64,000 nucleotides of DNA from Saccharothrix sp. (GTDB lineage: Bacteria; Actinomycetota; Actinomycetes; Mycobacteriales; Pseudonocardiaceae). Below, piece after piece: positions 29,024 through 36,826 of this stretch. Within the stretch, counting starts at the first letter, position 1; every line of letters begins with the position of its first letter. The stretch covers positions 1 to 64,000 of the forward strand of contig NZ_JAPSLK010000004.1 of assembly GCF_031180885.1 (NCBI RefSeq), written 5' to 3'. The position numbers and the translations under genes were made by a program. Below the pieces are notes generated by a model that worked only from the letters and a program-made list of their open reading frames with translations, did not search any database and was not told the DNA's origin.

Positions 29024-29326
29024 GTGGTCATCGAATTCGACGCCGAACTGTGGATCTGGGACGCCCGCCGCGACGACAGCTGGACGTTCGTGAGCCTGCC
29101 CGTGGACTCCTCCGAGGAGATCCGCGAACTGGTCGGCGGTGCGCGCCGCGGGTTCGGTTCGGTGCGCGTGCGGGTGACGGTGGGGGGCACGACGTGGTCG
29201 ACGTCGATCTTCCCGGACAGCGCGCAGGGGTGTTACGTGCTGCCGGTCAAGCGGGCGGTGCGCAAGGCGGAGTCGTTGGAGGCGGGGGATGTGGCTCGGG
29301 TGTCCGTGGAGCTGGTCGACTTCTGA
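29024..29326 (+). CDS. DUF1905 domain protein
   Basis: Small beta-barrel protein of 100 residues: FDAELWIWDARRDDSWTFVSLPVDSSEEIRELVGGARRGFGSVRVRVTVGGTTWSTSIFP...CYVLPVKRAVRKAE. This is the complete DUF1905 domain, whose role is unknown; it is often found fused to or near YdeI-like proteins. GTG 29024 is chosen because the preceding in-frame sequence lacks coding codon use. No ribosome site is clear, so the mRNA may be leaderless. Confidence 0.8.
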   Translation: MVIEFDAELWIWDARRDDSWTFVSLPVDSSEEIRELVGGARRGFGSVRVRVTVGGTTWSTSIFPDSAQGCYVLPVKRAVRKAESLEAGDVARVSVELVDF

Positions 29327-29332
29327 CGGGTG

Positions 29333-29905
29333 TCAGGTGCCGGTGGCGCTGGGGAGGAGGGGTGGGCAGCCGGCGGTGACGTAGGTGGGGTCGTACTCGA
29401 AGTGCCAGTACTCGTTGTCGTAGCGGCGGCACCAGCCGAGGCTGGTGGCGTTGCGCTCCACCCACTGCGCCGCCGAGTGGGGCTGGATGTCGACGGCCCG
29501 GCCCCGGACGTGCTCCGACTTCTCCGGTGGCAGCACGTACTTCGCGGCCAGGTCCTCGGTGCCGAACTTGCGGACGGCTTCCTCGAACTCCGCGCGTTGC
29601 TGGGCCCGGCTGCGCTTGCCGTCGTTGAGGCACAGGCGGATGTCCTGGGTGGCGGCGGTCGCGGTCAGGCGGTGCCAGGCGGCTAGGACGTCGGGGTGCA
29701 GGCCGTCGGGTTGCTCGTCCACGTACCTGTTGTCGACGGGGCAGGGCGGTCCGGTTGGCGGGCCCGGGATTTCCTCGCGGATCGCCAACGGGCGGCCTGG
29801 TTGGGGGTCGTAGACGGGGAGCCGGCCGGCGGCGCCCAAAGCGACGACGGCTGCCGTGGCCAGGACCAATGTGGTCAGGAGCAGGACTGTGATGCGGGTC
29901 GACAT
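29333..29905 (-). CDS. VanY-type D-alanyl-D-alanine carboxypeptidase
   Basis: Exported peptidase M15B (VanY/Ddl-type D,D-peptidase) of 190 residues. An N-terminal membrane anchor or signal (VLLLTTLVLATAAVVALGAAG) precedes the catalytic domain with NDGKRSRAQQRAEFEEAV, SEHVRGRAVDIQP (zinc His and Asp) and NEYWHFEYD (catalytic Glu and zinc His). It trims peptidoglycan stem peptides. ATG 29905 lies 2 bases after the beta-lactamase stop, so both come from one transcript. This suggests that the operon remodels or protects the wall against beta-lactams. Confidence 0.88.
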   Translation of the reverse strand: MSTRITVLLLTTLVLATAAVVALGAAGRLPVYDPQPGRPLAIREEIPGPPTGPPCPVDNRYVDEQPDGLHPDVLAAWHRLTATAATQDIRLCLNDGKRSRAQQRAEFEEAVRKFGTEDLAAKYVLPPEKSEHVRGRAVDIQPHSAAQWVERNATSLGWCRRYDNEYWHFEYDPTYVTAGCPPLLPSATGT

Positions 29906-29907
29906 GG

Positions 29908-30831
29908 TCAGGTCAGGGTCTCCGCCGCGTAGGCCGCTGCCTGGGCCAGGAGGGCCTCGTCGTACTTGGCGTCGGCCGTCGGCTTGTCGGACATGATGGC
30001 GATCACCAGCGGCGCGGAGCCCGGGGGCCAGGTGATCGCGATGTCGTTGAGGGTGCCGTAGTCGCCGGTGCCGGTCTTGTCGGCCACGGGCCACGTGGGC
30101 GGGAGGCCGGCGCGGATGCGGCGGGAGCCGGTGGTGCTGCGTTCCAAGAGATCCTTGAGGAACGCGCGCTTGTCCGAGGGGAGGATGTCCTCCAGGACGA
30201 GCTTGCGGTAGTTCGTGCCGATGGCCCCGGGCGTCGTCGTGTCGCGGGGGTCGCCGGGGATGGCGGTGGTGATGTCCGGTTCCACGCGGTCCATGCGGGT
30301 CACCTCGTCGCCCAACTCGCGGGTGAACGCGGTCAGGGCGGACGGGCCGCCGAGTTCCTTGAGCAGGAGGTTGCCGGCGGTGCCGTCGCTGTAGCGGACG
30401 GCGGCGTCGCACAGCGCGCGCAGGGTCATGCCCGTGGCGACGTGCTGCCTGGTGATGGTGGAGCTCTTCATCAGGTCCGTTTCGGAGTAGCGCACCAGCG
30501 TGTCCAGGTGGGACAGCGGGTTGCGGTGCAGGACGGCCGCCGCGGCCAGGCCCTTGAACGTCGAGCAGAACGCGAAGCGCTCGTCGGCGCGGTGGGCGAC
30601 GGTCGCGCCGGAACCGGTGTTCACTGCGTAGACGCCCAGACGGGCCGCGAAGTTGCCTTCCAGCTCGAACAAACGCGAGTGGTGCTCGACTGTCGACGTG
30701 GTGGTCGGGGCCGAGGAAGTGGTCGACACGGCCGGTGTGCGCGACGGAGTCGTGACGTCTGGCCGGCTCGTGCAGGCCGCGAGGGGGAGGAGGGCCGCGC
30801 CCAGCAGGGTGCGGCGGGTCAGGTGAGCCAC
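29908..30831 (-). CDS. Class A beta-lactamase, Tat-exported lipoprotein
   Basis: Serine beta-lactamase of 307 residues. The start LTRRTLLGAALLPLAAC holds a twin-arginine motif and a lipobox (Cys about 20), so it is probably exported folded and anchored. Catalytic elements: STFK (Ser about 90, Lys about 93), YSDG (147-150), EPDITTAIPGDPRDTTTP (general base Glu about 184) and DKTG (251-254). Two motif changes stand out: SDG instead of SDN, as in mycobacterial BlaC, and Thr where class A enzymes have Asn of ExxLN. It is cotranscribed with the VanY-type peptidase and faces a LysR gene. Confidence 0.92.
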   Translation of the reverse strand: MAHLTRRTLLGAALLPLAACTSRPDVTTPSRTPAVSTTSSAPTTTSTVEHHSRLFELEGNFAARLGVYAVNTGSGATVAHRADERFAFCSTFKGLAAAAVLHRNPLSHLDTLVRYSETDLMKSSTITRQHVATGMTLRALCDAAVRYSDGTAGNLLLKELGGPSALTAFTRELGDEVTRMDRVEPDITTAIPGDPRDTTTPGAIGTNYRKLVLEDILPSDKRAFLKDLLERSTTGSRRIRAGLPPTWPVADKTGTGDYGTLNDIAITWPPGSAPLVIAIMSDKPTADAKYDEALLAQAAAYAAETLT

Positions 30832-30842
30832 GTGGGTCCCGA

Positions 30843-31133
30843 TCAGTCCAGGAGGAACAGGCCGAGGGTCGCGCCGGAGGTCCACACCACCAGCAGCGCC
30901 CAACCCAGCACCAGGCCGGTGCCGAAGGCACGCAACGACGGCCGGCCGCGCACGGCGAGCCAGGCACCGCCGAGCGCGGCGGCGAACAGAACCGCGGGCG
31001 CGGCGACGGGGGCGATGAACAGGGCGATGCCGAACACCTGCATCCCGGCGAGCACGAACACGAGCACCCCGAACACGGCCGCGAGCACCCTCGCCACGGC
31101 GACCTCGAAGCGGGTCGGTCCGGTGTCCACCAC
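30843..31133 (-). CDS. Small membrane protein
   Basis: Protein of 96 residues with three predicted membrane helices (VLAAVFGVLVFVLAGMQVFGIALFIAP, PAVLFAAALGGAWLAV, GTGLVLGWALLVVWTSGATLGLFLL). The family is unknown to me. It is the first gene of the beta-lactamase operon (12 bases before the next start). GTG 31133 or 31130 is the start. A role in export or in sensing wall stress is possible but not shown. Confidence 0.7.
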   Translation of the reverse strand: MVDTGPTRFEVAVARVLAAVFGVLVFVLAGMQVFGIALFIAPVAAPAVLFAAALGGAWLAVRGRPSLRAFGTGLVLGWALLVVWTSGATLGLFLLD

Positions 31134-31239
31134 GTGCGCTCCCCTCGAACCGTGAGGCCGCGACTTTCAGGCGGCCGAGCCGCCGCGACGGAGTCGCGGC
31201 AACCAACGCTGACGTCCACCAGAGTTGCAGGACCGCCTG

Positions 31240-31286
31240 TATGCCGTCCAAGACGGGAATGGCGGGATCGATGCTGTTCCGGCATA
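31240..31286. promoter_or_regulatory. LysR binding region between the beta-lactamase operons
   Basis: TATGCCG (31240-31246) and CGGCATA (31280-31286) form an inverted repeat 33 bases apart; GGAAT and GTTCC form a second one inside. Such interrupted dyads between divergent promoters are usual for LysR/AmpR regulators. Confidence 0.5.
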
Positions 31287-31296
31287 TAGTGAGCGT

Positions 31297-32166
31297 GTGG
31301 ACGTGGTCGCGGCCTGCAAGGCGTTCGTCTCGGTCAGCGGGTGCGGCAGCTTCACGGCCGGGGCCGCCGCCGCGCGCATCCCGCAGTCGGTGGCCAGTCG
31401 GCGGATCGCGGCGCTGGAGAAGCACTTCGGCGCGCGGCTGCTCACGCGGTCCTCGCGCAGTGTCGCGCTGACCCCGTTCGGCCAGGAGGTGCTGCCCTCG
31501 GCGCGGCGGCTGGTGGAGTTCGCGGAGGCGTTGGAGCACGACGCCGAGCAGGCCCGGCTGCGGCCGTTCCGGCTGGCCGTGCCGCTGGTCAGCGCCGCGC
31601 GCCCGCTGGCCCGGCTGGTCGCCGAAGCCCGCCGGCACGACCTCACGCTCGACCTGCACCCGGCGCCGCCGGCCCGCCGGGCGGAACTCGCCCGGACGCT
31701 GGAGGTGCGCGCGGCGCTGGTGGCGGTGCCGCCGGACGACGGGGTGTGGCGGGTGCCGCTCGGCCTCGCCGGCCGGGACGACCCGGGTCCGGCGAAGGCG
31801 ATCTACGTGGAGACCCTGCGCGCGGGCCGGGCCGATCGGGGCGTGCGCGGTCGGCGGATCTGGATCGAGGGCGAGGACGACGTGCCGCACGTCCGCGACC
31901 GCATCATCCGGCTCGGTGACGCCGTGGGGCTGCGGCCCGCGCAGGTCGTCGTCACGTCCTCGCTGGTGGCGGCCACGGCGGAAGTGCTCGCGTCCACCGA
32001 CCTGCTGCTGTGCTCACCCGGTCAGGCCGAGGACCTGGGGCTGCACTGGCTCCCGATCGGCGAGATCCAACTCGCGCGCGGCTACGACGTGACGGCCCGG
32101 TCCCGTGAGGACGCCCAGCGCATCCGTGCGCTCCCGCCGGTCGGCGCGTGCCTGGGAGCCGCGTGA
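31297..32166 (+). CDS. LysR-family regulator of the beta-lactamase locus
   Basis: LysR-type regulator of 289 residues. The helix-turn-helix is at 1-60 (VVAACKAFVSVSGCGSFTAGAAAARIPQSVASRRIAALEKHFGARLLTRSSRSVALT), followed by a periplasmic-binding-fold domain. GTG 31297 is chosen because the HTH starts there. Its stop overlaps the start of the second beta-lactamase (GTGA), and it is divergent from the first. LysR regulators beside class A beta-lactamases (BlaA/AmpR type) respond to wall fragments; the same role here is inference. Confidence 0.88.
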   Translation: MDVVAACKAFVSVSGCGSFTAGAAAARIPQSVASRRIAALEKHFGARLLTRSSRSVALTPFGQEVLPSARRLVEFAEALEHDAEQARLRPFRLAVPLVSAARPLARLVAEARRHDLTLDLHPAPPARRAELARTLEVRAALVAVPPDDGVWRVPLGLAGRDDPGPAKAIYVETLRAGRADRGVRGRRIWIEGEDDVPHVRDRIIRLGDAVGLRPAQVVVTSSLVAATAEVLASTDLLLCSPGQAEDLGLHWLPIGEIQLARGYDVTARSREDAQRIRALPPVGACLGAA

Positions 32167-33062
32167 CCACCGGGGTGCTGCGCGACCTGCGGGCGGTGCT
32201 GGACGACGGCGGCCTGCGTGGTTCGTTCCTGGTCCGCGACCTGGACACCGGGGACGAACTCGGCATCGACCCCGAGCTGGAGTTCCCGGTCGCGTCACTG
32301 GTCAAGGTGCCGCTGGCGGTGGCCACGCTGGAACGCGTCGAGCGCGGCGAACTCGACCCGGCCGCGCCGGTGGTGCTCGCGCCCGGCCGCAGCACGATCC
32401 CCGGGCCGACCGGCGCGAGCAAGTTCCGCCACCCCGCCACGGTCGCGCTGGAGGACGTGCTCTACCTGAGCACGTCGGTCAGCGACAGCGTGGCCGCCGA
32501 CGCCCTGTTCACCCTCACCCCGCCCGCCGCCGTCACCGCCGAACTGCGCCGGCTGGGCTACGACGGCATCGCGGTCCGCCACCTCATGCAGGACCTGGTG
32601 GAGACGCCGGCCGAGCGGTTCGCGCCCACCGACGTCCACCTGGCGCACTCGCTGGCGATCACGGCGGCGACCGAGGGACGCGGCCACCCGGTGCCACAGC
32701 TGGACATCAGCCGGGCCAACTCGGGGTCGGCGCGCGCGTTCGTGGACCTGCTGCACGGCCTGTGGCGGCCCACGACGATCACCCCGGCGGTCGCGGCCCG
32801 GGTGCGGGAGTTGATGCGGGACAACGTGTTGCGGCACCGGCTGGCCCCGGACTTCATGTCCGACGCGACCCGCTGGTCGTCCAAGACCGGCACGTTGTTG
32901 AACCTGCGGCACGAGGTGGGCGTGGTCGAGCACGCCGACGGCCAGGCCTACGCGGTGGCCGCGTTGACCGAGTCGCGGGTGCCGGCGGTGGTGCAGCCCG
33001 GCGCGGAGGCGTTGATGGCGCAGGTGGCGCGGACGTTGCGGGATCGGCTGCGGATGTGTTGA
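32163..33062 (+). CDS. Second class A beta-lactamase-like serine hydrolase
   Basis: Penicillin-recognising fold protein of 299 residues, no signal peptide. Ser-x-x-Lys is PVASLVKVPL (Ser about 45, Lys about 48), the SDN position reads SDS (107-109), and KTG is at 241-243 (SSKTGTLL). The omega loop ExxLN-PGD of true class A enzymes is absent; the corresponding region reads PAERFAPTDVHLAHS. It could therefore be a cytoplasmic esterase-like or slow-turnover binder rather than a lactamase. The GTG start is coupled to the LysR stop, so regulator and enzyme are made together. Confidence 0.8.
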   Translation: MTTGVLRDLRAVLDDGGLRGSFLVRDLDTGDELGIDPELEFPVASLVKVPLAVATLERVERGELDPAAPVVLAPGRSTIPGPTGASKFRHPATVALEDVLYLSTSVSDSVAADALFTLTPPAAVTAELRRLGYDGIAVRHLMQDLVETPAERFAPTDVHLAHSLAITAATEGRGHPVPQLDISRANSGSARAFVDLLHGLWRPTTITPAVAARVRELMRDNVLRHRLAPDFMSDATRWSSKTGTLLNLRHEVGVVEHADGQAYAVAALTESRVPAVVQPGAEALMAQVARTLRDRLRMC

Positions 33063-33091
33063 AACGCTCGGCTCCCGGGTAAGACGGGAGG

Positions 33092-33620
33092 ATGTCGACC
33101 GGAGATCCGCTGGACGAAGTTGCCGAGTTCGACCGGGACTCGTTGCGCGGACAGCGACGCCATACCGGCGTCCCGGCCGCCCGGGTGGGTGGTGGCGGCG
33201 AGCCTGGCCGCGCGCGGCGGCGCGGTGTGGGTGCCGGTGGCCGGTGCGCTGGCGCGGCTGGGGGAGCGGCGGGCGGCGGTGCGCGGACTGGTGGCGGCCG
33301 GGGTGGCGTTGCCGTTGGGACACGTGCTCGGCTCGGTGTCGGCGCGGCGGCGTCCGCCGGCGGCGCGGTTGCCCGCGCGGCGGGCGTTGCCCGAACGGCC
33401 GGACTCGTCGTCGTTCCCGTCCAAGCACGCGATGACCGCGGCGGCGTCCGGCACCGCGGTGGGGATCGAGAGCCCGCGGGCCGGGATCGCGATCGCGCCA
33501 TTGGTCGCGGTTATCGCGTACAGCCGGGTGCGGACCCGCGTGCACTGGCCGTCGGACGTGATCGGCGGGCCGGCGCTCGGGGCGGCGGTGGCCCTCGCGG
33601 TCCACAAGCGACTCCGGTGA
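33092..33620 (+). pseudogene. PAP2-family phosphatase, probable frameshift
   Basis: The C-terminal part (in the frame ending at 33620) has SSFPSKHAMTAAASGTAVG and YSRVRTRVHWPSDVIGGPALGAAVAL, the second and third PAP2 signature motifs with catalytic His residues. The N-terminus in that frame has only a TTG (33120) or GTG (33189) start without a ribosome site, whereas another frame from ATG 33092 reads DEVAEFDRDSLRGQRRHT, as expected for a PAP2 N-terminus. The change of frame lies near 33165-33190. An intact short PAP2 protein starting at 33189 is the alternative. Confidence 0.55.
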
Positions 33621-33834
33621 CGGCTGCGCACGTCACGACCGAAACCCCGGATGAGCCCGAAATTCCCCTGGAGGTGGCCTGATGCGCGGCGGTAAACGTC
33701 ACGGTTGGTCACGAATTCTGCTGTTACGCACAGTCACCGTGGGACTGGTTTACACAATGGGGTAACTGTACGGCGTGTCGTCGCGTCGGTGTCCATCATG
33801 GGAACGCAAGTCCCTTACAGATGGAGGTTTTCCC

Positions 33835-34212
33835 ATGCGCACTCTCCACCGCTTGGTCGCTGCGGGCGCCCTGGCCGCACCCCTCCTCATCGCCGGCGCG
33901 GGCCTGGCTTCCGCTGACGCTGCGTACGGTCAGCAGACCGCCGTCGCCGGTCCGAACGGCGCGTGGACGCACACCGTGGTCGCCTTCGCCGACGACGACG
34001 GCAACACGTTCTTCCACGAGCACGCCGCGGCAGCGGGTCCGGACGGGGCCGGTTCGTTCAGTACCACGTCATGGACGAGTGACGGCGACAACGGCGACGG
34101 CGACGGTGACTGGCACGACGGTTCGAGCGCGGGCTACCACAACGAGGAAGCCTTCGCCGGTGACGGCGGTGCGTTCTACCAGGAGACGTTCTCCTTCGCC
34201 GACAGCGACTGA
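33835..34212 (+). CDS. Small secreted acidic protein
   Basis: Secreted protein of 125 residues. The signal peptide MRTLHRLVAAGALAAPLLIAGAGLASA is followed by about 98 residues rich in Asp, Gly, Ser and Phe (AFADDDGNTFFHEHAAAAGPDGAGSFSTTSWTSDGDNGDGDGDWHDGSS...) with no Cys. The Asp-Gly-Asp clusters could bind calcium. No family is recognised. ATG 33835 has a GGAGG site 8 bases upstream. An AT-rich promoter-like region (TTTACACAATGGGGTAACTG near 33749-33768) precedes it. It ends in a large hairpin terminator. Confidence 0.75.
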   Translation: MRTLHRLVAAGALAAPLLIAGAGLASADAAYGQQTAVAGPNGAWTHTVVAFADDDGNTFFHEHAAAAGPDGAGSFSTTSWTSDGDNGDGDGDWHDGSSAGYHNEEAFAGDGGAFYQETFSFADSD

Positions 34213-34257
34213 CCGCTCTGGGCAGTGCTGAGCCGGCAGGACACAACCCGGTCGATG

Positions 34258-34305
34258 CGGTCCGTCCGCGACGATCCCCGGTGCGGGACCGCCGCGGACG
34301 GACCG
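34258..34305 (+). terminator. Hairpin terminator
   Basis: CGGTCCGTCCGCG (34258-34270) pairs perfectly with CGCGGACGGACCG (34293-34305), 46 bases after the secreted protein stop. Confidence 0.6.
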
Positions 34306-34387
34306 TTCCCGACGCCGGTGACCGCTGTCATCGGAATCTCATGCGGGAGTCCTTGGCGTCGCCCGCGTGGGCAACGATGAGACGGGG

Positions 34388-35045
34388 ATGACCGACCCGG
34401 AACTGGGACCGCAGCGCCCCTGGTTCTGGCAGCAAGAACCGCAAACCCAGCCAAAGGAGCCAGCGCCCGCGCACCCGCCGGCCGCTTTTCGGTGTGCTGA
34501 GGAAACTGCTTTGTCGTACCCCCATGAGATAATTGAAGCGGGGGCCGGAGGCAGGCCCTCGCAGCCACCGCTGTTCGGCCTGCGGGCGCAGCCACCGCAG
34601 CCACCGTTGTCGCCGCGGCCACCGTTGTCGCCGCAGCCGTTGCAGCCGTTCGTGGGTGCGTTGCCGCATGTGCCGCCACCCCAACCCAAGCGGCGCAAGG
34701 GGTTGCTGGTCGGCGTCCTCGCGTCGTCCTCACCCTGGTCGCCGGACCGACCACGTGGCTGCTGTGGCCCGCCCGCCCCCCCAGAACCGCGAACCCTTCG
34801 AAGCCGCCCTCGCCGCCCTCCACCGCTGCACCGCCCTCGAACCGGACGGGGCGGTGGCCTCAGCTGTCGTCGTGGCCGCGCTGGAACGCGTCGACCGCGC
34901 CGACCGCGGCCGGTGGGTCGACCCCCTCGATGACCTCCACCGGCCGTACGCGGCCAGGCGCATGGCCGAACTCGCGCTGCTGGAAGACATCCGTGCCGGC
35001 TCTCTGTCCAGAGTGGACGATGTGGACTACTGGTCCGAGTGGCAC
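34388..35045 (+). pseudogene. Pro-rich membrane-anchored protein, broken by frameshifts
   Basis: From ATG 34388 a Pro/Gln-rich segment (PPQPPLSPRPPLSPQPLQP) leads to PKRRKGLLVGVLAS. The membrane helix continues in a second frame (VVLTLVAGPTTWLLWPARP), and after a run of seven C near 34770 a third frame carries REPFEAALAALHRCTALEPDGAVASAVVVAALERVDRADRGRWVDPLDDLHRPYAARRMAELALLEDIRAGS... Together they would make a cytoplasmic Pro-rich tail, one membrane span and an extracellular helical domain, a common actinomycete layout. Two frameshifts and the abutting remnant on the other strand point to decay; homopolymer errors are possible. Confidence 0.55.
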
Positions 35046-35219
35046 GACACTGCCGTCCGCCAAGCCCGTCACGACCCGGCCCCGTCCGTCGAACTGCACG
35101 TCCTCCGGCCCGTGCCCGCCCGTGGCGACACGGCGCACGACCTCCAGCGGGGCCGTGCGGCCGTTGTCGACCAGACGGGCGGGACGCCAACGACGGGGCT
35201 CGATCAGGCGGCGGGTCAC
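35040..35219 (-). pseudogene. N-terminal fragment of an SMP-30/strictosidine synthase-like protein
   Basis: From GTG 35219 the minus strand reads TRRLIEPRRWRPARLVDNGRTAPLEVVRRVATGGHGPEDVQFDGRGRVVTGLADGSVV, which is the start of a six-bladed beta-propeller lactonase-like protein (GPEDV...GRVVTGLADG). It then loses sense where the plus-strand broken gene begins, so only about 60 of the usual 300 residues remain. It lies 24 bases after the esterase stop and would be cotranscribed with it. Confidence 0.55.
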
Positions 35220-35243
35220 GGCCCCGACCTTGGTGGGACCTGG

Positions 35244-36386
35244 TCAGATCGCCGAGCAGTCCGGCTTGTCGGTCCAGTCGGTCCCGCAGTGGTAGAGGGT
35301 GATCGAGGTGTTGTAGCCGTAGCGCGCGCCCAGGGTGTTGTACTCGGTGACGTCCACGCGGCCGGCGACGTAGTGGTCGGTGGGCGTGCCTGACGCCGTC
35401 TCGGTGTAGGCCGGGCCAGAGGTGGTGGTCGTCGGGGCGGTGGTGGTGATGCCCCAGAACCGGACCAGGTGGTGGGCGGCGCAGATGTTCACGTCGAGGA
35501 TGTAAGCGCCGGCCGTGCCGCACTGGGTGGACCCGCTGCCGGGGTCTACCGGGTGGCCGTGGGCCATGCCGGTGATCTCGAAGTGCTCGACCGTGCCGCC
35601 GTAGACCCGGTGCGGGTAGCCGCCGACCGTGTCGCTCACGTCCGGGGCTTGGTCCGTGCCGTTGACGTTGGTCCACTGCTCGACCAGCTCCACCGCGTTC
35701 ATCGGCCGCACGGTGGTGTCCGACGTGCCGTGCCAGACCGACACCTTGGGCCGCGGACCCGAGTAGGAGAACGCCGCCCGCACCCGGTCACCCCACTGCT
35801 GGGGTGTCAGGTTCACGCCGGGGTTCATGCAGTTGAACGCACTGGCGACGGAATTCGCGCAGCCGTAGGGGAGTCCGGCGATGACACCGCCGCCGGAGAA
35901 CACGTCCGGGTAGGTGGCGAGCATGACCGACGTCATACCGCCGCCCGCGGACAGCCCGCTGACGTAGGCGGCGGTCGCGCCGACGTCCTGGCGGGTCCGG
36001 TCGACCATCTGCTTGATGGACAGCGCCTCGCCCGAGCCGCGCCGGGTGTCGCCGGGCTCGAACCAGTTGAAGCACGAGTTCGCGTTGTTGGCCGACCGCT
36101 GCTGCGGGAACACCACGGTGAACCGGTGCTGGTCGGCCAGCTTCGTCCAGCCGGTGCCCGAGGCGTAGGCGGTCGCGTTCTGGGTGCAGCCGTGCAGGGC
36201 CAGCACGACGGGCCGGCCGGACGGCAGGCCGTCCGGCACGTACCGGAACATCTGGAGGTTCCCGGGGTTGGTCCCGAAACCGGTGACCTCCCGCAGGGTG
36301 GCGGCGGAGGCCGGGGTGGCGATGAGCACGGCGGCGGCCAGGGCCGTCGCGGCGGCGAGCGCCGCGGCAGGGGTGCGTATCGGCAT
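35244..36386 (-). CDS. Secreted PHB-depolymerase-family esterase
   Basis: Extracellular esterase of 380 residues. A signal peptide ending in ATPASAA precedes an alpha/beta-hydrolase of the esterase-PHB family: VVLALHGCTQNATAYASGTGWTKLADQHRFTVVFPQQ, nucleophile in VSGLSAGGGMTSVMLATYPDVF, ASCFNW-like Cys residues, acid and base in VWHGTSDTTVRP and GMAHGHPVD. A Thr-rich linker (TTTAPTTTTSGPAYT) leads to a short C-terminal module with a Cys pair (YHCGTDWTDKPDCSAI). Likely substrates are polyhydroxybutyrate, feruloyl or acetyl-xylan esters. ATG 36386 is followed by a classical signal. Confidence 0.9.
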   Translation of the reverse strand: MPIRTPAAALAAATALAAAVLIATPASAATLREVTGFGTNPGNLQMFRYVPDGLPSGRPVVLALHGCTQNATAYASGTGWTKLADQHRFTVVFPQQRSANNANSCFNWFEPGDTRRGSGEALSIKQMVDRTRQDVGATAAYVSGLSAGGGMTSVMLATYPDVFSGGGVIAGLPYGCANSVASAFNCMNPGVNLTPQQWGDRVRAAFSYSGPRPKVSVWHGTSDTTVRPMNAVELVEQWTNVNGTDQAPDVSDTVGGYPHRVYGGTVEHFEITGMAHGHPVDPGSGSTQCGTAGAYILDVNICAAHHLVRFWGITTTAPTTTTSGPAYTETASGTPTDHYVAGRVDVTEYNTLGARYGYNTSITLYHCGTDWTDKPDCSAI

Positions 36387-36516
36387 GACGCTTCCTCCAC
36401 GTTGAGGTGATCGCAGTCACATGCGTTACGCCGATGCTAGGAACGCCGAAGCCGCTGGTCTTTGGTGGACATCACCATTTTCACGGAAGGCGATGTGGTG
36501 CCGGGCCACGTCCGGG

Positions 36517-36729
36517 TCAACGGTGCTCGGCCAACCAGTCCTCGAAGGACTCCGCCAACCCGGGCAGCACGCGCAGTTCGCCGAACCGGTGGCCCTTGCG
36601 CATGTTCGCCCACACCACCCCGAAGTCCCCGGGGTCGATGCCGACGTCGGCCGCGAGCCGCCGGGCCGCGTACTCGGCCGCCGCGTCGCGGTCGTGCAGC
36701 CACGTGGAGCGCTCGCGGGTCGGGTGCAT
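36517..36729 (-). CDS. Small conserved hypothetical protein
   Basis: Cytoplasmic protein of 70 residues (MHPTRERSTWLHDRDAAAEYAARRLAADVGIDPGDFGVVWANMRKGHRFGELRVLPGLAESFEDWLAEHR) with mixed alpha/beta character and no Cys or membrane segment. Codon use is strongly typical of the genome. No ribosome site precedes the ATG at 36729, so translation may be leaderless. The family is not recognised. Confidence 0.6.
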   Translation of the reverse strand: MHPTRERSTWLHDRDAAAEYAARRLAADVGIDPGDFGVVWANMRKGHRFGELRVLPGLAESFEDWLAEHR

Positions 36730-36761
36730 GGGGCAAAGCTAGGCACTACCGGCGGCCGGAT

Positions 36762-36814
36762 CCATGTGGTGGGACCACTGTTCCGAGCGCGGGACATGTG
36801 GCCCCACCACATGG
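36762..36814. repeat. 12-bp inverted repeat between small genes
   Basis: CCATGTGGTGGG (36762-36773) pairs perfectly with CCCACCACATGG (36803-36814); the 29-base loop contains another ACATGTGGC copy. It lies between two minus-strand genes and could terminate the upstream one or serve as an operator for the downstream one. Confidence 0.6.
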
Positions 36815-36826
36815 GCTCAGCCAGGG

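Noticed and set aside
29333-31890. 650- and 660-codon minus-strand frames across the beta-lactamase operon
   Set aside because: They join the real peptidase or beta-lactamase C-termini to out-of-frame sequence; true starts with export signals lie at 29905 and 30831.
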